Below, in pieces: positions 50,830 through 60,454 of a DNA stretch of 64,000 nucleotides. The first letter of the stretch is position 1. Each line of letters begins with the position of its first letter. The stretch is from NCBI GenBank assembly GCA_907163375.1, contig CAJQUW010011639.1, positions 226,468-290,467 on the forward strand, given 5' to 3'. The position numbers and the translations under genes were made by a program. Source of the DNA: Prostheceraeus crozeri. Taxonomy: Eukaryota; Platyhelminthes; Polycladida; Euryleptidae. The notes beneath the pieces are model-generated. The model searched no databases. It was given only the letters and a program-made list of their open reading frames with translations, and was not told where the DNA came from.

Positions 50830-53800
50830 TTATTCTACATCACCTGTGACAGGAAGGCATCTCCTTCTCTTCGACGGTGGGGGAAGACCTAGGCTATAGT
50901 GTCCATATGGTAATGATAAATTTTTATCCAGCCAACAGCGCTTATCCTCCCAAAGTGAAAGACCTCGCTTCCTAAATGATTTTGTGCTAACTATGTGATT
51001 TTTTGAATTTATAATTGTCATATCTTCAGTTGTATCATTCTCACTATAATAGACACTCCTATAGTCATCATGTTTCAATTTTTTAACTGCTGCTCTCTGA
51101 ATTCCTTTTGCACGTTTGATGCTATGATTCGTAGAGTCTAGATATTTCATGGAATACATTTTCGGTTTTAGTAGGATCATTTCCTCAAGCAACTTTCCAG
51201 CACACTCATCCTTAAAACAACCTAATCTAGCTTTGTTTGTAGTTGAGTATAGTCGGTGATGACTGTCATAGTTTGAAGAGTCAAACTTTTCACCGAAGTA
51301 TAGAAGTATATCTTCCAGACGGACAGATGGTGATGTGTATAAACATAGGAAGAAACTGTCGGTATCACCTCCACAAAGCCGCGTTCTATTTATCAGTGGA
51401 CATCCTTTTAGATCATTGTAATATAATTGATACATTTCCAACTTACTATAGTCAAGTACTGCTTGACCAACATATATTAATTTATTTAAAACTATTGAAG
51501 GTTTGTACATTTCCATACTAACCAGATCTTCATCAAATATTTTGTGTTGAACATAGAGAGGATGATTTGACAATTTCAGTAGTTGTTTCTCATTGTTGAC
51601 TAGTTTAAATTTTTTCCTTCTCCTTACATTTTTCATTGTTTTACCATATAAAGAATTATTTTTCAATTTGTAGAATGACTTTTCGAAGTCAGTGTTTGAT
51701 TGAGCCCTCTTTTGAGAGTTCATATCAATGTATGTTTTTAACCAAGGCTTTTGTGTGAATTTTATGCCACTATGAATCTTCTTGATTCTCATGCCCATGC
51801 TCAAGTAAAATTTTAAAATTGAATAGTGGACTACATAATTTTCCCTATCAAATTGATGGAGCAGAAGTTTCTTGATAGAAGAAAAATGTGTATTTGGTCT
51901 TACTTTTTCATATAGATTTTTCATATAGTGTGAAAACATTCTCTTTTCAATCATCTGCATTTCTGGAGCTAATGGGAAATCGGCAGTGTCATCATGAATG
52001 GCTGCAGGATACTCTAAATCTAAATCAAAAATGTAGCCGATTTCACCATCATCATCTATATTTTGAACATTTTCTTCATTTAAAAAATTATCTAATTCAC
52101 TTTCATTCAACCATTTGAAATTTGAGTGGGGTAGATTTCTACTGAGTGAAGAACCATAAAGGTTATTAACATCTAAGTAGGTCAAATGTCGACTTTCATG
52201 TGTATTATTTCCTAATTCTTCAATGCGTGCACGCGCTCGGTGAATGTTGGTGAAAGTCATACCCCCTCTAATTCCTCGTTCAAATAGATTGTACATATTT
52301 TCATCTTGTATGTAGTGTGGGGGATCATTGGAAGAGAAATTTAGTGCTGAGGTAAAGCTAAGATGTGGGAGACTGACAAAATGTACAGGGTCGACTTCAT
52401 CCTCACGTTGACTCAATGCTCTAAACACTTCAAATATGTCTGCCAACAATAAAACATCTAACTTCAGATATGCCAGCATGTAATCACCAAATGTGCTACA
52501 ATTAAATTCAATCCACGCCTTGTTAGCGTGTTCATATTCACTATCGGAACAGTGCTCACGAGTAAGATCATTATAGAATTCAAATTGTGGTGGTAGACAG
52601 TCTTCCGTCAACGTGTTTAAGTTTTTGAAGTATGAATATGGAAACACTCCCTTCTGATATAAAACATTATCACTTAATTGTGGAAATTCTACCCTTAATG
52701 TCTCTACATGCTCATACGTTTGCAAGCCCTTGGCTAATTCACTCAAGGATGCACTTAGAAATTGATATGAGTCTAAGAATTTTAGTTTAAAGTATACTGT
52801 CTTCCCTTTGTATTCATTTACAGGGACACTGGCGGATAAAGTTATATATTTTTCAGCAGTTGCTGCTACAACATCTAATTTCCAAGACTTCATTCTTCCA
52901 ATCGCTTTATAGCAAACGATGTGGCTATCATAATTTTTAAAATTGTGGAAAAATATGGGGAGCTCCCGTCTGTTAAGTCTTAACCGGAGATTGCATTTCC
53001 TACATAATGTTTGCCTATATCGTCCGGTGATATGATCATGATCACGAACTTTTATGACTTCATCGCTGAATTTTGATTTACATTTGTTGCAACATTCTGC
53101 ATTCTCGTGGCGTGCTTTTTCATCCGCTGACAGTGACATTGGCTGCCTAGTTGTTGCACATTGGTTGTCATATAAGTCTTGGGCTACAGTTTCTAAGTGG
53201 TGCAAGAAACTAATAATGCAATTTTCTCCCTCAAAGAGGTAATACTTGTTTTCAAATTTTGATTGAAGGGCATTATGCCAGACATGATAAGCTCCAATAG
53301 CCGCAGGTTTATGTATTTTATTATCAATGTAGCACTCTATATCTGCATAAATTACTAAAGGAGGACTTAGTTGATATTCCATGCTACTTGTTAGTACTTT
53401 TAGATCTGTCGGCATTTTTTCTATTTGTGCTTTTCCTCGAATGCAAAACTGGAAATGTCGTTCTAGTGTTGTCTTATATGTGAATGACTGAGTGCATCTT
53501 TCGCAGAAGTATTTATGTCTTTTTAAAGTTCTCCTATACAATCTTGACAGCTTTGGAATTCCACAATAGTGTGCTGCTCCATTGTTTAGAATTAGCAAAA
53601 TATTAACCGTTTGCCTACCAGTAAAGTTACTATTGTAACGAACACCTTTGAGTCCATTTTCATAAAAGTGAATGTTAATTTTAATATCATTATTTTTCTC
53701 AAATTTTGGAATATCTTTGATTGATACTGGTGTGGAAATGCCTTCCATATTTAGCTCAGATGTCCACTCACTATATGATTTTACTTCATTCCTTGAATAA

Positions 53801-54687
53801 GGTACTTCATTATAATGCAATATTGATAAAACTGCATATAGGAAGCAATCATTTGCATTTGAATTAACATTAATGACAGCTTTAGAGTTTTTTAACTTCT
53901 TTGGTAGAGGAAATGATTGTCCACCTGACAGTATTGGACTTGTTATTACATTGAACTCTATATTTTGTACATCATCTATAATCCAATTGCTACCCTTTTT
54001 TGTGAAGGCTTCAATATGATTTATTAGACTATTTAGATGATCCTGAAACCAAGCATCATAGTCATAAATATAGTTTGAGGATGATGAGGTAAAGTGTGCG
54101 AGAAAAGTTTCTTCTTCTTGAGGATTAGAACGGACATAACGAATTTGTGCAATCAGACGACCGCGCAATTGATAGCTCCTTAGTAAGTCAGACACTAAAT
54201 TCCCTAACATGGAACGCATGCTTTCTAAGAATGATGTTATGTCCACAGTAGGTGTTGTTGGCGTGATATCATACACACGTGCATGGCCATTGAGTGCGCT
54301 TTCACTGAGACTAACAGTTCCATAGTTATTATGCATATTCATCTCACTATTTGTGTTATGTACATTCATATGCTGTCGAAATCTACTTATAGAGTTATAC
54401 GTTTTGCCACACCGAGAGCAGTATTGCATAAAGTTTTGTATGTTAGTTGAAGCGCTGGTTGTTGGCTTAGAAGTAGATCTATTTTGATTATTTGAATTTG
54501 ACTCTGTTATGCTATCATTCGGTTTATTATTACATACAAGTTTATGTCTCTTAAGATTATCCATCCTATTCGTCTTATATGGACACTTGCTACATTGATA
54601 CGTTTTTCCTAACTTACAAAATTTTTCATGTCGTTGCAAATTGCCTATGAGAGTGAACACTTTTCCACACTTGGTACAGACAACCAT
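50830..54687 (-). CDS. Protein-primed DNA polymerase B, Polinton B (1,285 residues)
   Basis: Looks whole. Three zinc fingers lie in the first 130 residues (VVCTKCGKVF, YQCSKCPYKT, QYCSRCGKTY). Then comes a conserved region with NANDCFLYAVL and, about 90 residues later, HYCGIPKLSRL, whose Cys and His could form a papain/OTU-like active site (inference). A fourth finger (FCERCTQSF) follows. Exonuclease motifs are YADIECYID, FHNFKNYDSH and YLKLDVLLLAD. Polymerase motifs are LDVNNLYGSSLS, KNNSLYGKTMKN and GGDTDSFFL, then KPKMYSMKY. Replicates the linear element using a protein primer, as in adenovirus and phi29. Promoter has CCAAT, CRE and TATA. Confidence 0.95.
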   Translation of the reverse strand: MVVCTKCGKVFTLIGNLQRHEKFCKLGKTYQCSKCPYKTNRMDNLKRHKLVCNNKPNDSITESNSNNQNRSTSKPTTSASTNIQNFMQYCSRCGKTYNSISRFRQHMNVHNTNSEMNMHNNYGTVSLSESALNGHARVYDITPTTPTVDITSFLESMRSMLGNLVSDLLRSYQLRGRLIAQIRYVRSNPQEEETFLAHFTSSSSNYIYDYDAWFQDHLNSLINHIEAFTKKGSNWIIDDVQNIEFNVITSPILSGGQSFPLPKKLKNSKAVINVNSNANDCFLYAVLSILHYNEVPYSRNEVKSYSEWTSELNMEGISTPVSIKDIPKFEKNNDIKINIHFYENGLKGVRYNSNFTGRQTVNILLILNNGAAHYCGIPKLSRLYRRTLKRHKYFCERCTQSFTYKTTLERHFQFCIRGKAQIEKMPTDLKVLTSSMEYQLSPPLVIYADIECYIDNKIHKPAAIGAYHVWHNALQSKFENKYYLFEGENCIISFLHHLETVAQDLYDNQCATTRQPMSLSADEKARHENAECCNKCKSKFSDEVIKVRDHDHITGRYRQTLCRKCNLRLRLNRRELPIFFHNFKNYDSHIVCYKAIGRMKSWKLDVVAATAEKYITLSASVPVNEYKGKTVYFKLKFLDSYQFLSASLSELAKGLQTYEHVETLRVEFPQLSDNVLYQKGVFPYSYFKNLNTLTEDCLPPQFEFYNDLTREHCSDSEYEHANKAWIEFNCSTFGDYMLAYLKLDVLLLADIFEVFRALSQREDEVDPVHFVSLPHLSFTSALNFSSNDPPHYIQDENMYNLFERGIRGGMTFTNIHRARARIEELGNNTHESRHLTYLDVNNLYGSSLSRNLPHSNFKWLNESELDNFLNEENVQNIDDDGEIGYIFDLDLEYPAAIHDDTADFPLAPEMQMIEKRMFSHYMKNLYEKVRPNTHFSSIKKLLLHQFDRENYVVHYSILKFYLSMGMRIKKIHSGIKFTQKPWLKTYIDMNSQKRAQSNTDFEKSFYKLKNNSLYGKTMKNVRRRKKFKLVNNEKQLLKLSNHPLYVQHKIFDEDLVSMEMYKPSIVLNKLIYVGQAVLDYSKLEMYQLYYNDLKGCPLINRTRLCGGDTDSFFLCLYTSPSVRLEDILLYFGEKFDSSNYDSHHRLYSTTNKARLGCFKDECAGKLLEEMILLKPKMYSMKYLDSTNHSIKRAKGIQRAAVKKLKHDDYRSVYYSENDTTEDMTIINSKNHIVSTKSFRKRGLSLWEDKRCWLDKNLSLPYGHYSLGLPPPSKRRRCLPVTGDVE

Positions 54688-54717
54688 GATTATTGATGAG
54701 GATTGAAATTAGCAAGC

Positions 54718-54766
54718 CCTTATATACATCTACCATCTAATGACGTCAGCGTCATCACCAGCCAAT
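54718..54766 (-). promoter_or_regulatory. Polymerase promoter of Polinton B (TATA, CRE, CCAAT)
   Basis: On the minus strand, CCAAT-type ATTGG (54,762-54,766), a perfect CRE palindrome TGACGTCA (54,741-54,748) and TATATAAGG (about 54,718-54,725) lie in that order about 30-80 bases upstream of the ATG at 54,687. Confidence 0.75.
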
Positions 54767-54846
54767 ACCATATGTTCCGATCTGTTGTAAAGAGAAAACA
54801 TAAAATGCTTGATAATTTCTTTTTCTTAAATGAAGAAAGTTAAAAG

Positions 54847-56990
54847 TTAAAGTTTGACACACTTTACAATACCGCTGTGATTCAGCTTCAAATGACTGCA
54901 TCCTTTTGTGCAGACGCTGAAATCGTTCATGTGAGTCAGTCTCACTTTTCTAATTACATTGTTCATGCAGTCAATGTGCATTAAAGTTTCCTTTTCATTA
55001 ATACGACTGTTTGAAACCTGGGAGGCCAACAGGAGATTGGATTGTGTTAGGTTCCTCACAGATTCAATCAAGCCTCTGTTCTCCTCCTTCATTTTCTTCT
55101 CCCGCTCCTCTGCCTGCTGTAGGCGCTCCTGGCAGAGACGCAACTTGTTCTGTACATCCTCTTCTGTCGAGGTTGCGTCCAAGTCGACGTTATAATCCCG
55201 CACTGGGAGAGGAGCCGTCACATCCGACGTTGGTAGAGCTGCAACTGGGGGAGGTGTTGTGGGAAGTAGTACCGGGGAGGAAGGAGCTGCACCTGGCGTC
55301 GGTAATGGGTTCGGAGGAGATAGCGGCAAGGGAAGACGTGCAGGGGATGATGGAGCCAAGCAGATCATTGGGGACGGCGGCAGGCGGACACTCCAGCTCG
55401 GGGATGCCCGGATGTTGCTGAAGGAGACCTCCTGTGATGCATGCATCACGGAGTCCTGCAAACGAAAAGAAACAATTGTTTATGAACTATTTGCAATTGT
55501 TAACATTTATCAAAATTAAAATTAACACTATGTAAATTCAATTACATAAATTAAAATTAACTTGTTGACATTTATTAACTCCAAATGTGAATTTCACATA
55601 CCTTCAGCTCGATTGTCCCTCGATTTGATCCACCTTCGTCCTCCGAAAGAACCATCGAATCATTCTAGAAGATAAATTGATCTATTACAGATTAATAAAT
55701 TTTTACTCAAGTGGGTTTCTAAATTACAATGGAAAAGTTCTCTGCTGATGCAGTCATCTAAGCATTAAACTTACATTTGCAACCGAATTATCGTCATCGG
55801 ATGAGGATGTTGGAGACGACGTGGTGGAGACGTCGTCATCAGATGACGAGGAATCGCCCGATGATTCATGGATGGAGTAGGGCCTCTCCTCGTTATCCTC
55901 TATAGATGTGGTGGTCGCCGGCGTAGACAGAAAGCTCCGCTGATGTCTTTTAAGGGACAAAGATCGTACAGCCTGCAGCGAAAATGTGATAATGTTTTTA
56001 TAACTAAATAGATATTAATGAGAATTAATATAGACATAGACTATATACATGTAAAGTTTTTTTCCAGGTATTGTTGTCTGATATTGAATCGTAGACCATG
56101 AAAATCACACTTACGGGACTTGAAATGTTTTTCTTTTCCGGCGAATTCAACCGAGGTATTGCAGGATACCTTTGGACACTTGGAAACAGCTGAAAATAAA
56201 AATTCATGTTCAATTTCACATTAAGAAGTAACAAGCAAATTAATTTCTTACCTTTCGCAAGTTTTCCACCGCATTATTGTCTTCGAAACTGACTTTCAGC
56301 GGTCGAGGCACCTCACACTGAAATATTTATGAAATATTGATTTAGTTTATGCACACGATTACTAACCTGAGTAAATAGAATCTCACATCTTGAACGACCA
56401 GTTTCTTCTGCACCAACACCTTGGCTTTCTTCGGTGGGGGCATCACCATGTCCTGAAATGTGTTAACAACAAATTTATTTTAATCTAAAGGAAGCAGTAC
56501 TTTTTGTCAACTGTGAGTCAGTTGTCCGTTCAAGTTAGCATTTAGAATTGACTGCACTTACCTCAAAATCACTCAAAGTCTCATCAATAAATTCTCGAGA
56601 CTTGGGGACTTTCTTAGGTGCTCGGGACTTGGGGGCTTTCTTTGCCTCAGGCTCGTCCACCTGTGAGAGCACGCCTTCAGTCGGCCTTTCCTTATTAAAA
56701 AGCCTCTCCAATTTCCTTTTCTCTGACTTGGAGGTAAGGTTGATGCCTTTCCGGCCATTCTGTTGGGCACAGGGCGTGTGTTTGGCAATGAAGGCTTTTG
56801 CTGAGTCGCTGTTGACCTTGTCGTTGCTCCTCTCATATGTCTTGCAGGTTAAGCAATAGAGGTACGTGAAATCCTCTTTGAATATGCAGTCTTTGTGGCC
56901 ACTCTTGTTGGCATGACGAACAGGCAGTCGGCATGTTTCACAGTAGTGAAAGATCAGCCGTTGTCGCGCAATACTTTCTTGTCGGACCAT
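54847..56990 (-). CDS. Seven-exon zinc-finger/coiled-coil gene of Polinton B
   Basis: Seven exons fit GT-AG rules on the minus strand: 56,990-56,562; 56,452-56,387; 56,317-56,252; 56,189-56,115; 55,972-55,775; 55,664-55,602; 55,455-54,847. Every exon is a multiple of three and every intron is phase 0, and all exons read open in one frame, for about 501 residues. Exon 1 has two Cys/His clusters (YCETCRLPVRH and YCLTCKTYER). Exon 5 is Ser/Asp-rich and acidic. The last exon is Pro-rich, then forms a coiled coil (LRLCQERLQQAEEREKKM) before a Cys/His end. Same order of parts and same place as the gene at 7,955 in element A. Unknown function, perhaps a nuclear regulator. Confidence 0.7.
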
Positions 56991-57486
56991 TTCTATATAG
57001 GAAAAAAATTGATTATAATTTAATCTCTTGTTAAACGAGAACGCATTTATATACCATCAACAAAGGTCTATTAAGTGCTACTTTCATATTGGAGAAATCT
57101 GAGAAAGAAATAAAATTTGAAGTTGAAATTGAAACCGAAAGTCGAAAATTAGATATTTATTCGAAAAGGGTTAGCTCATAAGAAGAGTTGAAATTTGGAA
57201 ACAGCTGATTTACTATTATTTAATTTCGAAATTAATATAATAGAATGAAAGTGAAATTTCGAAAATTTCAACCAATCCTCAATTTGTTTAATTAAACAAG
57301 CTTGAATTTCATACATCTGTTAGCAGATGACAGACTGAATATCTAAAATGGATGAAGGCTTTATTTAGGTATCTTTTTATTTATTTAGAAACTGTGAAAA
57401 TCTTGTTGATTCAAATACACTTACATTTAAACTGATATATTCATGTCTCCCCCCCCCGCCGTGTATGAAGTGTATGAAGTGTATGA

Positions 57487-57523
57487 AGGTCAAAGGTCAA
57501 GGTCAGGTCTAAGGTCAAGGTCA
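57487..57523 (+). promoter_or_regulatory. Array of five AGGTCA half-sites
   Basis: Five AGGTCA words in 37 bp: a DR1-type pair (AGGTCA-A-AGGTCA) followed at once by a third, then another adjacent pair. This is the half-site bound by nuclear receptors, and TCAAGGTCA is the extended monomer site of ERR/SF1-type receptors. It may be functional or only a simple-sequence expansion. Confidence 0.4.
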
Positions 57524-57624
57524 AGTGTAGAGGTTTGTATATTATGGTCATTTTTGGTTGTAAAACTTTAACTTTGAAAATTTGTAAACTTAGTCATTTT
57601 TGTAAAAAAACTTGGAATTTTTCA

Positions 57625-57935
57625 AGTTGCATACAGATGCATACAACTAGGATTTTTTCATCAAATGGGTACATACAATATATCATTCGAATGCTCTTTT
57701 CATGCTGATTCTAATGGTGTATTGTATGACACATGTATGACAGATAACTAGAGAGCTACATGTCTTTAAAGAATGGGCTAAAAACTTAGTGAATTTAAAA
57801 ATCTAACATTTGTCTGCTTGCATACAGTTGCATACAACTAGGATTTTCCCATCGAATAGGTACATACCTTATATCATTCTAAAGGTCTTTTCATTCTCAT
57901 TCTTATGGTGTCGTGTATGACACATGTATGATATC
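57625..57935 (+). repeat. Two copies of a ~120-bp tandem unit
   Basis: Both copies run from GCATACAACTAGGATTTT through GGTACATAC to TATGACACATGTATGA, with substitutions, separated by about 70 bp. Confidence 0.75.
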
Positions 57936-58190
57936 ATCCTGGACTGCTACAAGCATTTTAAAATTAACAACATAACTATTTCTTTAAAAGTTATATGTTC
58001 CTATTTATTTCAAGTTGAAGTCTTCATACTTGATTTTTTGTTTCAATTCAGTTATTGAACATCATTAATTGTAGATAGTTATTCCCCTTTCCCATTCAGT
58101 CCTTAATTGAAGACCGATTTGTGAAATGATAAAATAAGTCTGTTCATATATACAAATGAATATTAAATAAAGAGATTAAGAAAAAACACA

Positions 58191-58650
58191 CTAAATGTCA
58201 TCAAGGTAAGGAAAGGGTACAAGTTTTTTCAAGTCCACTTGCACATGGATCCTGGTCTTCTTGGGCGCACAGGGACAGCGACGTGGTGTGTCAAGGTCGA
58301 TGACCGAAAATTCGAGAGCGGTTGTGAGGTTCCGCTCGTTCGGCTCCATCCTCATGAACACGTTTGGTGTGATACTTTTTCGGGGCGTTCTTGACTTTGA
58401 CCGTGACCCGTCCATAAAGTGGCGTTCGCATGGACTTCTTATTCATGTGACGCATCGTCTCGATTGATACGTCACTATCTTCATCACTCGAGTAGTCGGG
58501 CGATGCAGGGGCTTGGGTGAACACCACCGGCTCGTTTGGTGTTGTCGATCGCTCCATCGGAGATTGGGGAGGTGTACTGGTACGTTCCACTGGCGAAGTG
58601 GTACGATCAGCAGTACCGTTCTCAACTGCGGCTTTCTGTTTGCGATCCAT
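58191..58650 (-). CDS. Small Ser/Pro-rich protein gene of Polinton B
   Basis: Starts at an ATG at 58,650, about 85 bases below a TATA box. The first part is Thr/Ser/Pro-rich (SPVERTSTPPQSPMERSTTP), then acidic (SSDEDSD). Two frames stay open at the 3' end, so the exact end (58,291 or 58,191, for example by a small intron) is undecided. No family recognised. Confidence 0.45.
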
Positions 58651-58732
58651 TATGACTTGTAGATTTAAAATAATTGTAACTTGTAAACGTGAGGATTAGA
58701 ACCTTTGATAAGAATTGGTACAAACCTCGGAC

Positions 58733-58818
58733 TTATATACTTTTTAAACAAAGGAAATCCTAACAGCCAATCAGAGAGGTACCGAACTTCCCTAAAGAAT
58801 ATATATAACTATATAAAG
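58733..58818. promoter_or_regulatory. Bidirectional promoter at the right end of Polinton B
   Basis: A minus-strand TATATAAGT (58,733-58,741) serves the gene below. CCAAT lies at 58,767-58,771, and a plus-strand TATATAAAG (58,810-58,818) lies about 57 bases before the ATG at 58,875. Confidence 0.65.
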
Positions 58819-58874
58819 GATGTCATTGTTCCAAACTGTTAAGTACTTATCCTCAACGTTCCATAACAAGAAGC

Positions 58875-59165
58875 ATGTCCTCAAAACCACTATTTTATTT
58901 TCAAAATGACAGCCAAGTCATTATGGGAGGTCAGTTGGACATGACCATGCATCTGTCTTGCGGCTGCAAAGTGGCCCTGTGGAAGACCTTGACTGTCTCT
59001 GCACTTCAAAGGCGGAATGGACTACCAGTGAAGTGTCCGGTACACGAGTGTGACCATGACTTTAGTAAAAATCAGACTTTTCATGAGTGGTGTGATGACT
59101 TCCTGAAGATCATGGAGTCGCCTGAGGGACGTGATTTGCACCCGTCATTTATTTTTCACGCTTAA
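58875..59165 (+). CDS. Small Cys/His-rich protein, Polinton B
   Basis: 96 residues with its own TATA box. It contains LSCGCKVALWKTL and, about 30 residues later, KCPVHECDHDF, a paired Cys/His arrangement like a degenerate RING or U-box-type zinc site. The rest has no motif. No counterpart is seen at the equivalent end of element A. Accessory gene of unknown role. Confidence 0.55.
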   Translation: MSSKPLFYFQNDSQVIMGGQLDMTMHLSCGCKVALWKTLTVSALQRRNGLPVKCPVHECDHDFSKNQTFHEWCDDFLKIMESPEGRDLHPSFIFHA

Positions 59166-59299
59166 ATTAAACTTACATTGTAAATCTCTTGTCTTTTCAT
59201 TTTAAACATAGTTCTGGAATTGGTTTTCTTATTGGGGAGCAACTAAATCATAACTGCACAGTAAAGTTTCACATCTAAATAGTGCTACATTAAAAATAA

Positions 59300-60038
59300 T
59301 TGTCACAATAGTCGCAATTGAGCAAACCCATTCAAAATCAAACAACGGACGTCTATCGGTACGTATCCAAGTGCTCAGAACCAAACCACACAAGTTCGAT
59401 CATAGACGTTCCGAAACACAGTGTACTCAACTAGTGTACCAAACACATGTACCTATCCAGTAAAACAGATCTCATACAAGTTCTTATTCATAACACTGAA
59501 TTATACATGTACCTATCCATGTGCCTATCGATAACTAAAGTATACATGTACCTATCCATGTACCTATCCATGTTCCTATTGATAACACTAAACTTTACAT
59601 GTACCTATCCATGTACCTATTGATAACACTAAACTTTACATGTACCTATCCATGTACCTATCCGTGGCAAGTAGGGCACAGTTTTCACTACTAACGAAAA
59701 GTGTCTGTTTGTACACTTTACTTCATCCTCTGTCACTGAATGATAACTCATTTGAAAGATCATGCTCTGTAGATGATTTCTATAATAACCAGTTTAACAA
59801 AATACCAATTTGTGTAACTTTTATGAGCAAAAATTCGAAAAAATGGAGTCAACACCTTAAATGTCACAATTTTACCACTGGAAATACATAGGATTGTGTT
59901 ATCCTCTCTATTTCTGAGAAGCAAATGATCTGATCCGGCAGACGCGAAGTTTTGCAGTAGGTTAGAGGTGTACTATGCTATGTGAAAGTTTTATGTACTA
60001 CCTCGTTCCCTGCACAACTTCACGCTAGCTCCCGGACT
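59300..60038 (-). repeat. Right terminal inverted repeat of Polinton B
   Basis: Reverse complement of 39,308-40,130 with fewer minisatellite copies (59,440-59,665). Ends GCTAGCTCCCGGACT. Confidence 0.92.
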
Positions 60039-60299
60039 AGTATGTGAGAATGTGGTTGAATGTGGATAAAGCTGCCCAAAATGTTTGTGTTTGCTGACAT
60101 TTAGATGCTCGCCAAATCTAAATGTGTTTGGCTTTACAGACAGGGGTGCATGAAGATGAAAGGAAATGACCTGAAGACATTCTATGTCAAAAATTGTGAC
60201 TCTGGGCTTAGTACCTTTCGCTTAATCAGAGAAAACATGCAAAATTTCATTTTAGCCAAAAACTGAAATCTGCGTCCCATTGGATTTACATGTGTTTTT

Positions 60300-60442
60300 C
60301 TTTGATCTTGTCTGACAAGAAGAGGAACTGACTAGAACTCGGCAGACGTGTCGATTCGAAATAGGGATAGGGTGTGCATCTTTCTGTGAAAGTCTCACTT
60401 TCGGCCTCGTCCCCTGCAGAAACTCGTTCTGGCTGCCGGACT
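60300..60442 (-). repeat. Diverged relic of a Polinton B-type terminus
   Basis: Read on the minus strand it starts AGTCCGGCAGCC and continues CTGCAGGGGACGAGG, ACTTTCACAGAAAG and CGTCTGCCG, aligning in order with the outer 130 bp of element B's inverted repeat (AGTCCGGGAGCT, GTGCAGGGAACGAG, ACTTTCACATAG, CGTCTGCCGG). Clearly older than B. It ends exactly where Penelope-like sequence begins. Confidence 0.65.
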
Positions 60443-60454
60443 ATATGTTAAGAA

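Larger units (their letters stand above)
57000..58190. other. Non-coding stretch inside Polinton B with tandem repeats
   Basis: No open frame of note. Holds a GTGTATGAA triplicate and an AGGTCA array near 57,465-57,523, two copies of a ~120-bp unit (57,625-57,745 and 57,816-57,935), and otherwise AT-rich DNA. It could include the promoter and leader of the seven-exon gene. Confidence 0.5.
39308..60038. mobile_element. Polinton/Maverick element B, 20.7 kb, nearly whole
   Basis: Terminal inverted repeats of about 0.74-0.82 kb start AGTCCGGGAGC and are almost identical (about 1-2 percent difference by eye in the outer 200 bp), so the insertion is very recent. Plus-strand order: RING, unknown, basic/hydrophobic, unknown, ATPase, unknown, Cys-rich, integrase, penton-like, core, major capsid, protease. 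Minus strand: TBP-like, PC4-like, polymerase B, seven-exon coiled-coil gene, a small Ser/Pro-rich gene. A small Cys/His gene sits at the far end. About three breaks. No perfect 6-bp target duplication was seen at the ends chosen. Lineage differs from element A: proteins are alignable but well diverged. Confidence 0.93.

Noticed and set aside
55011-55421. 136-codon plus-strand frame
   Set aside because: Shadow of the Pro-rich last exon of the spliced minus-strand gene.
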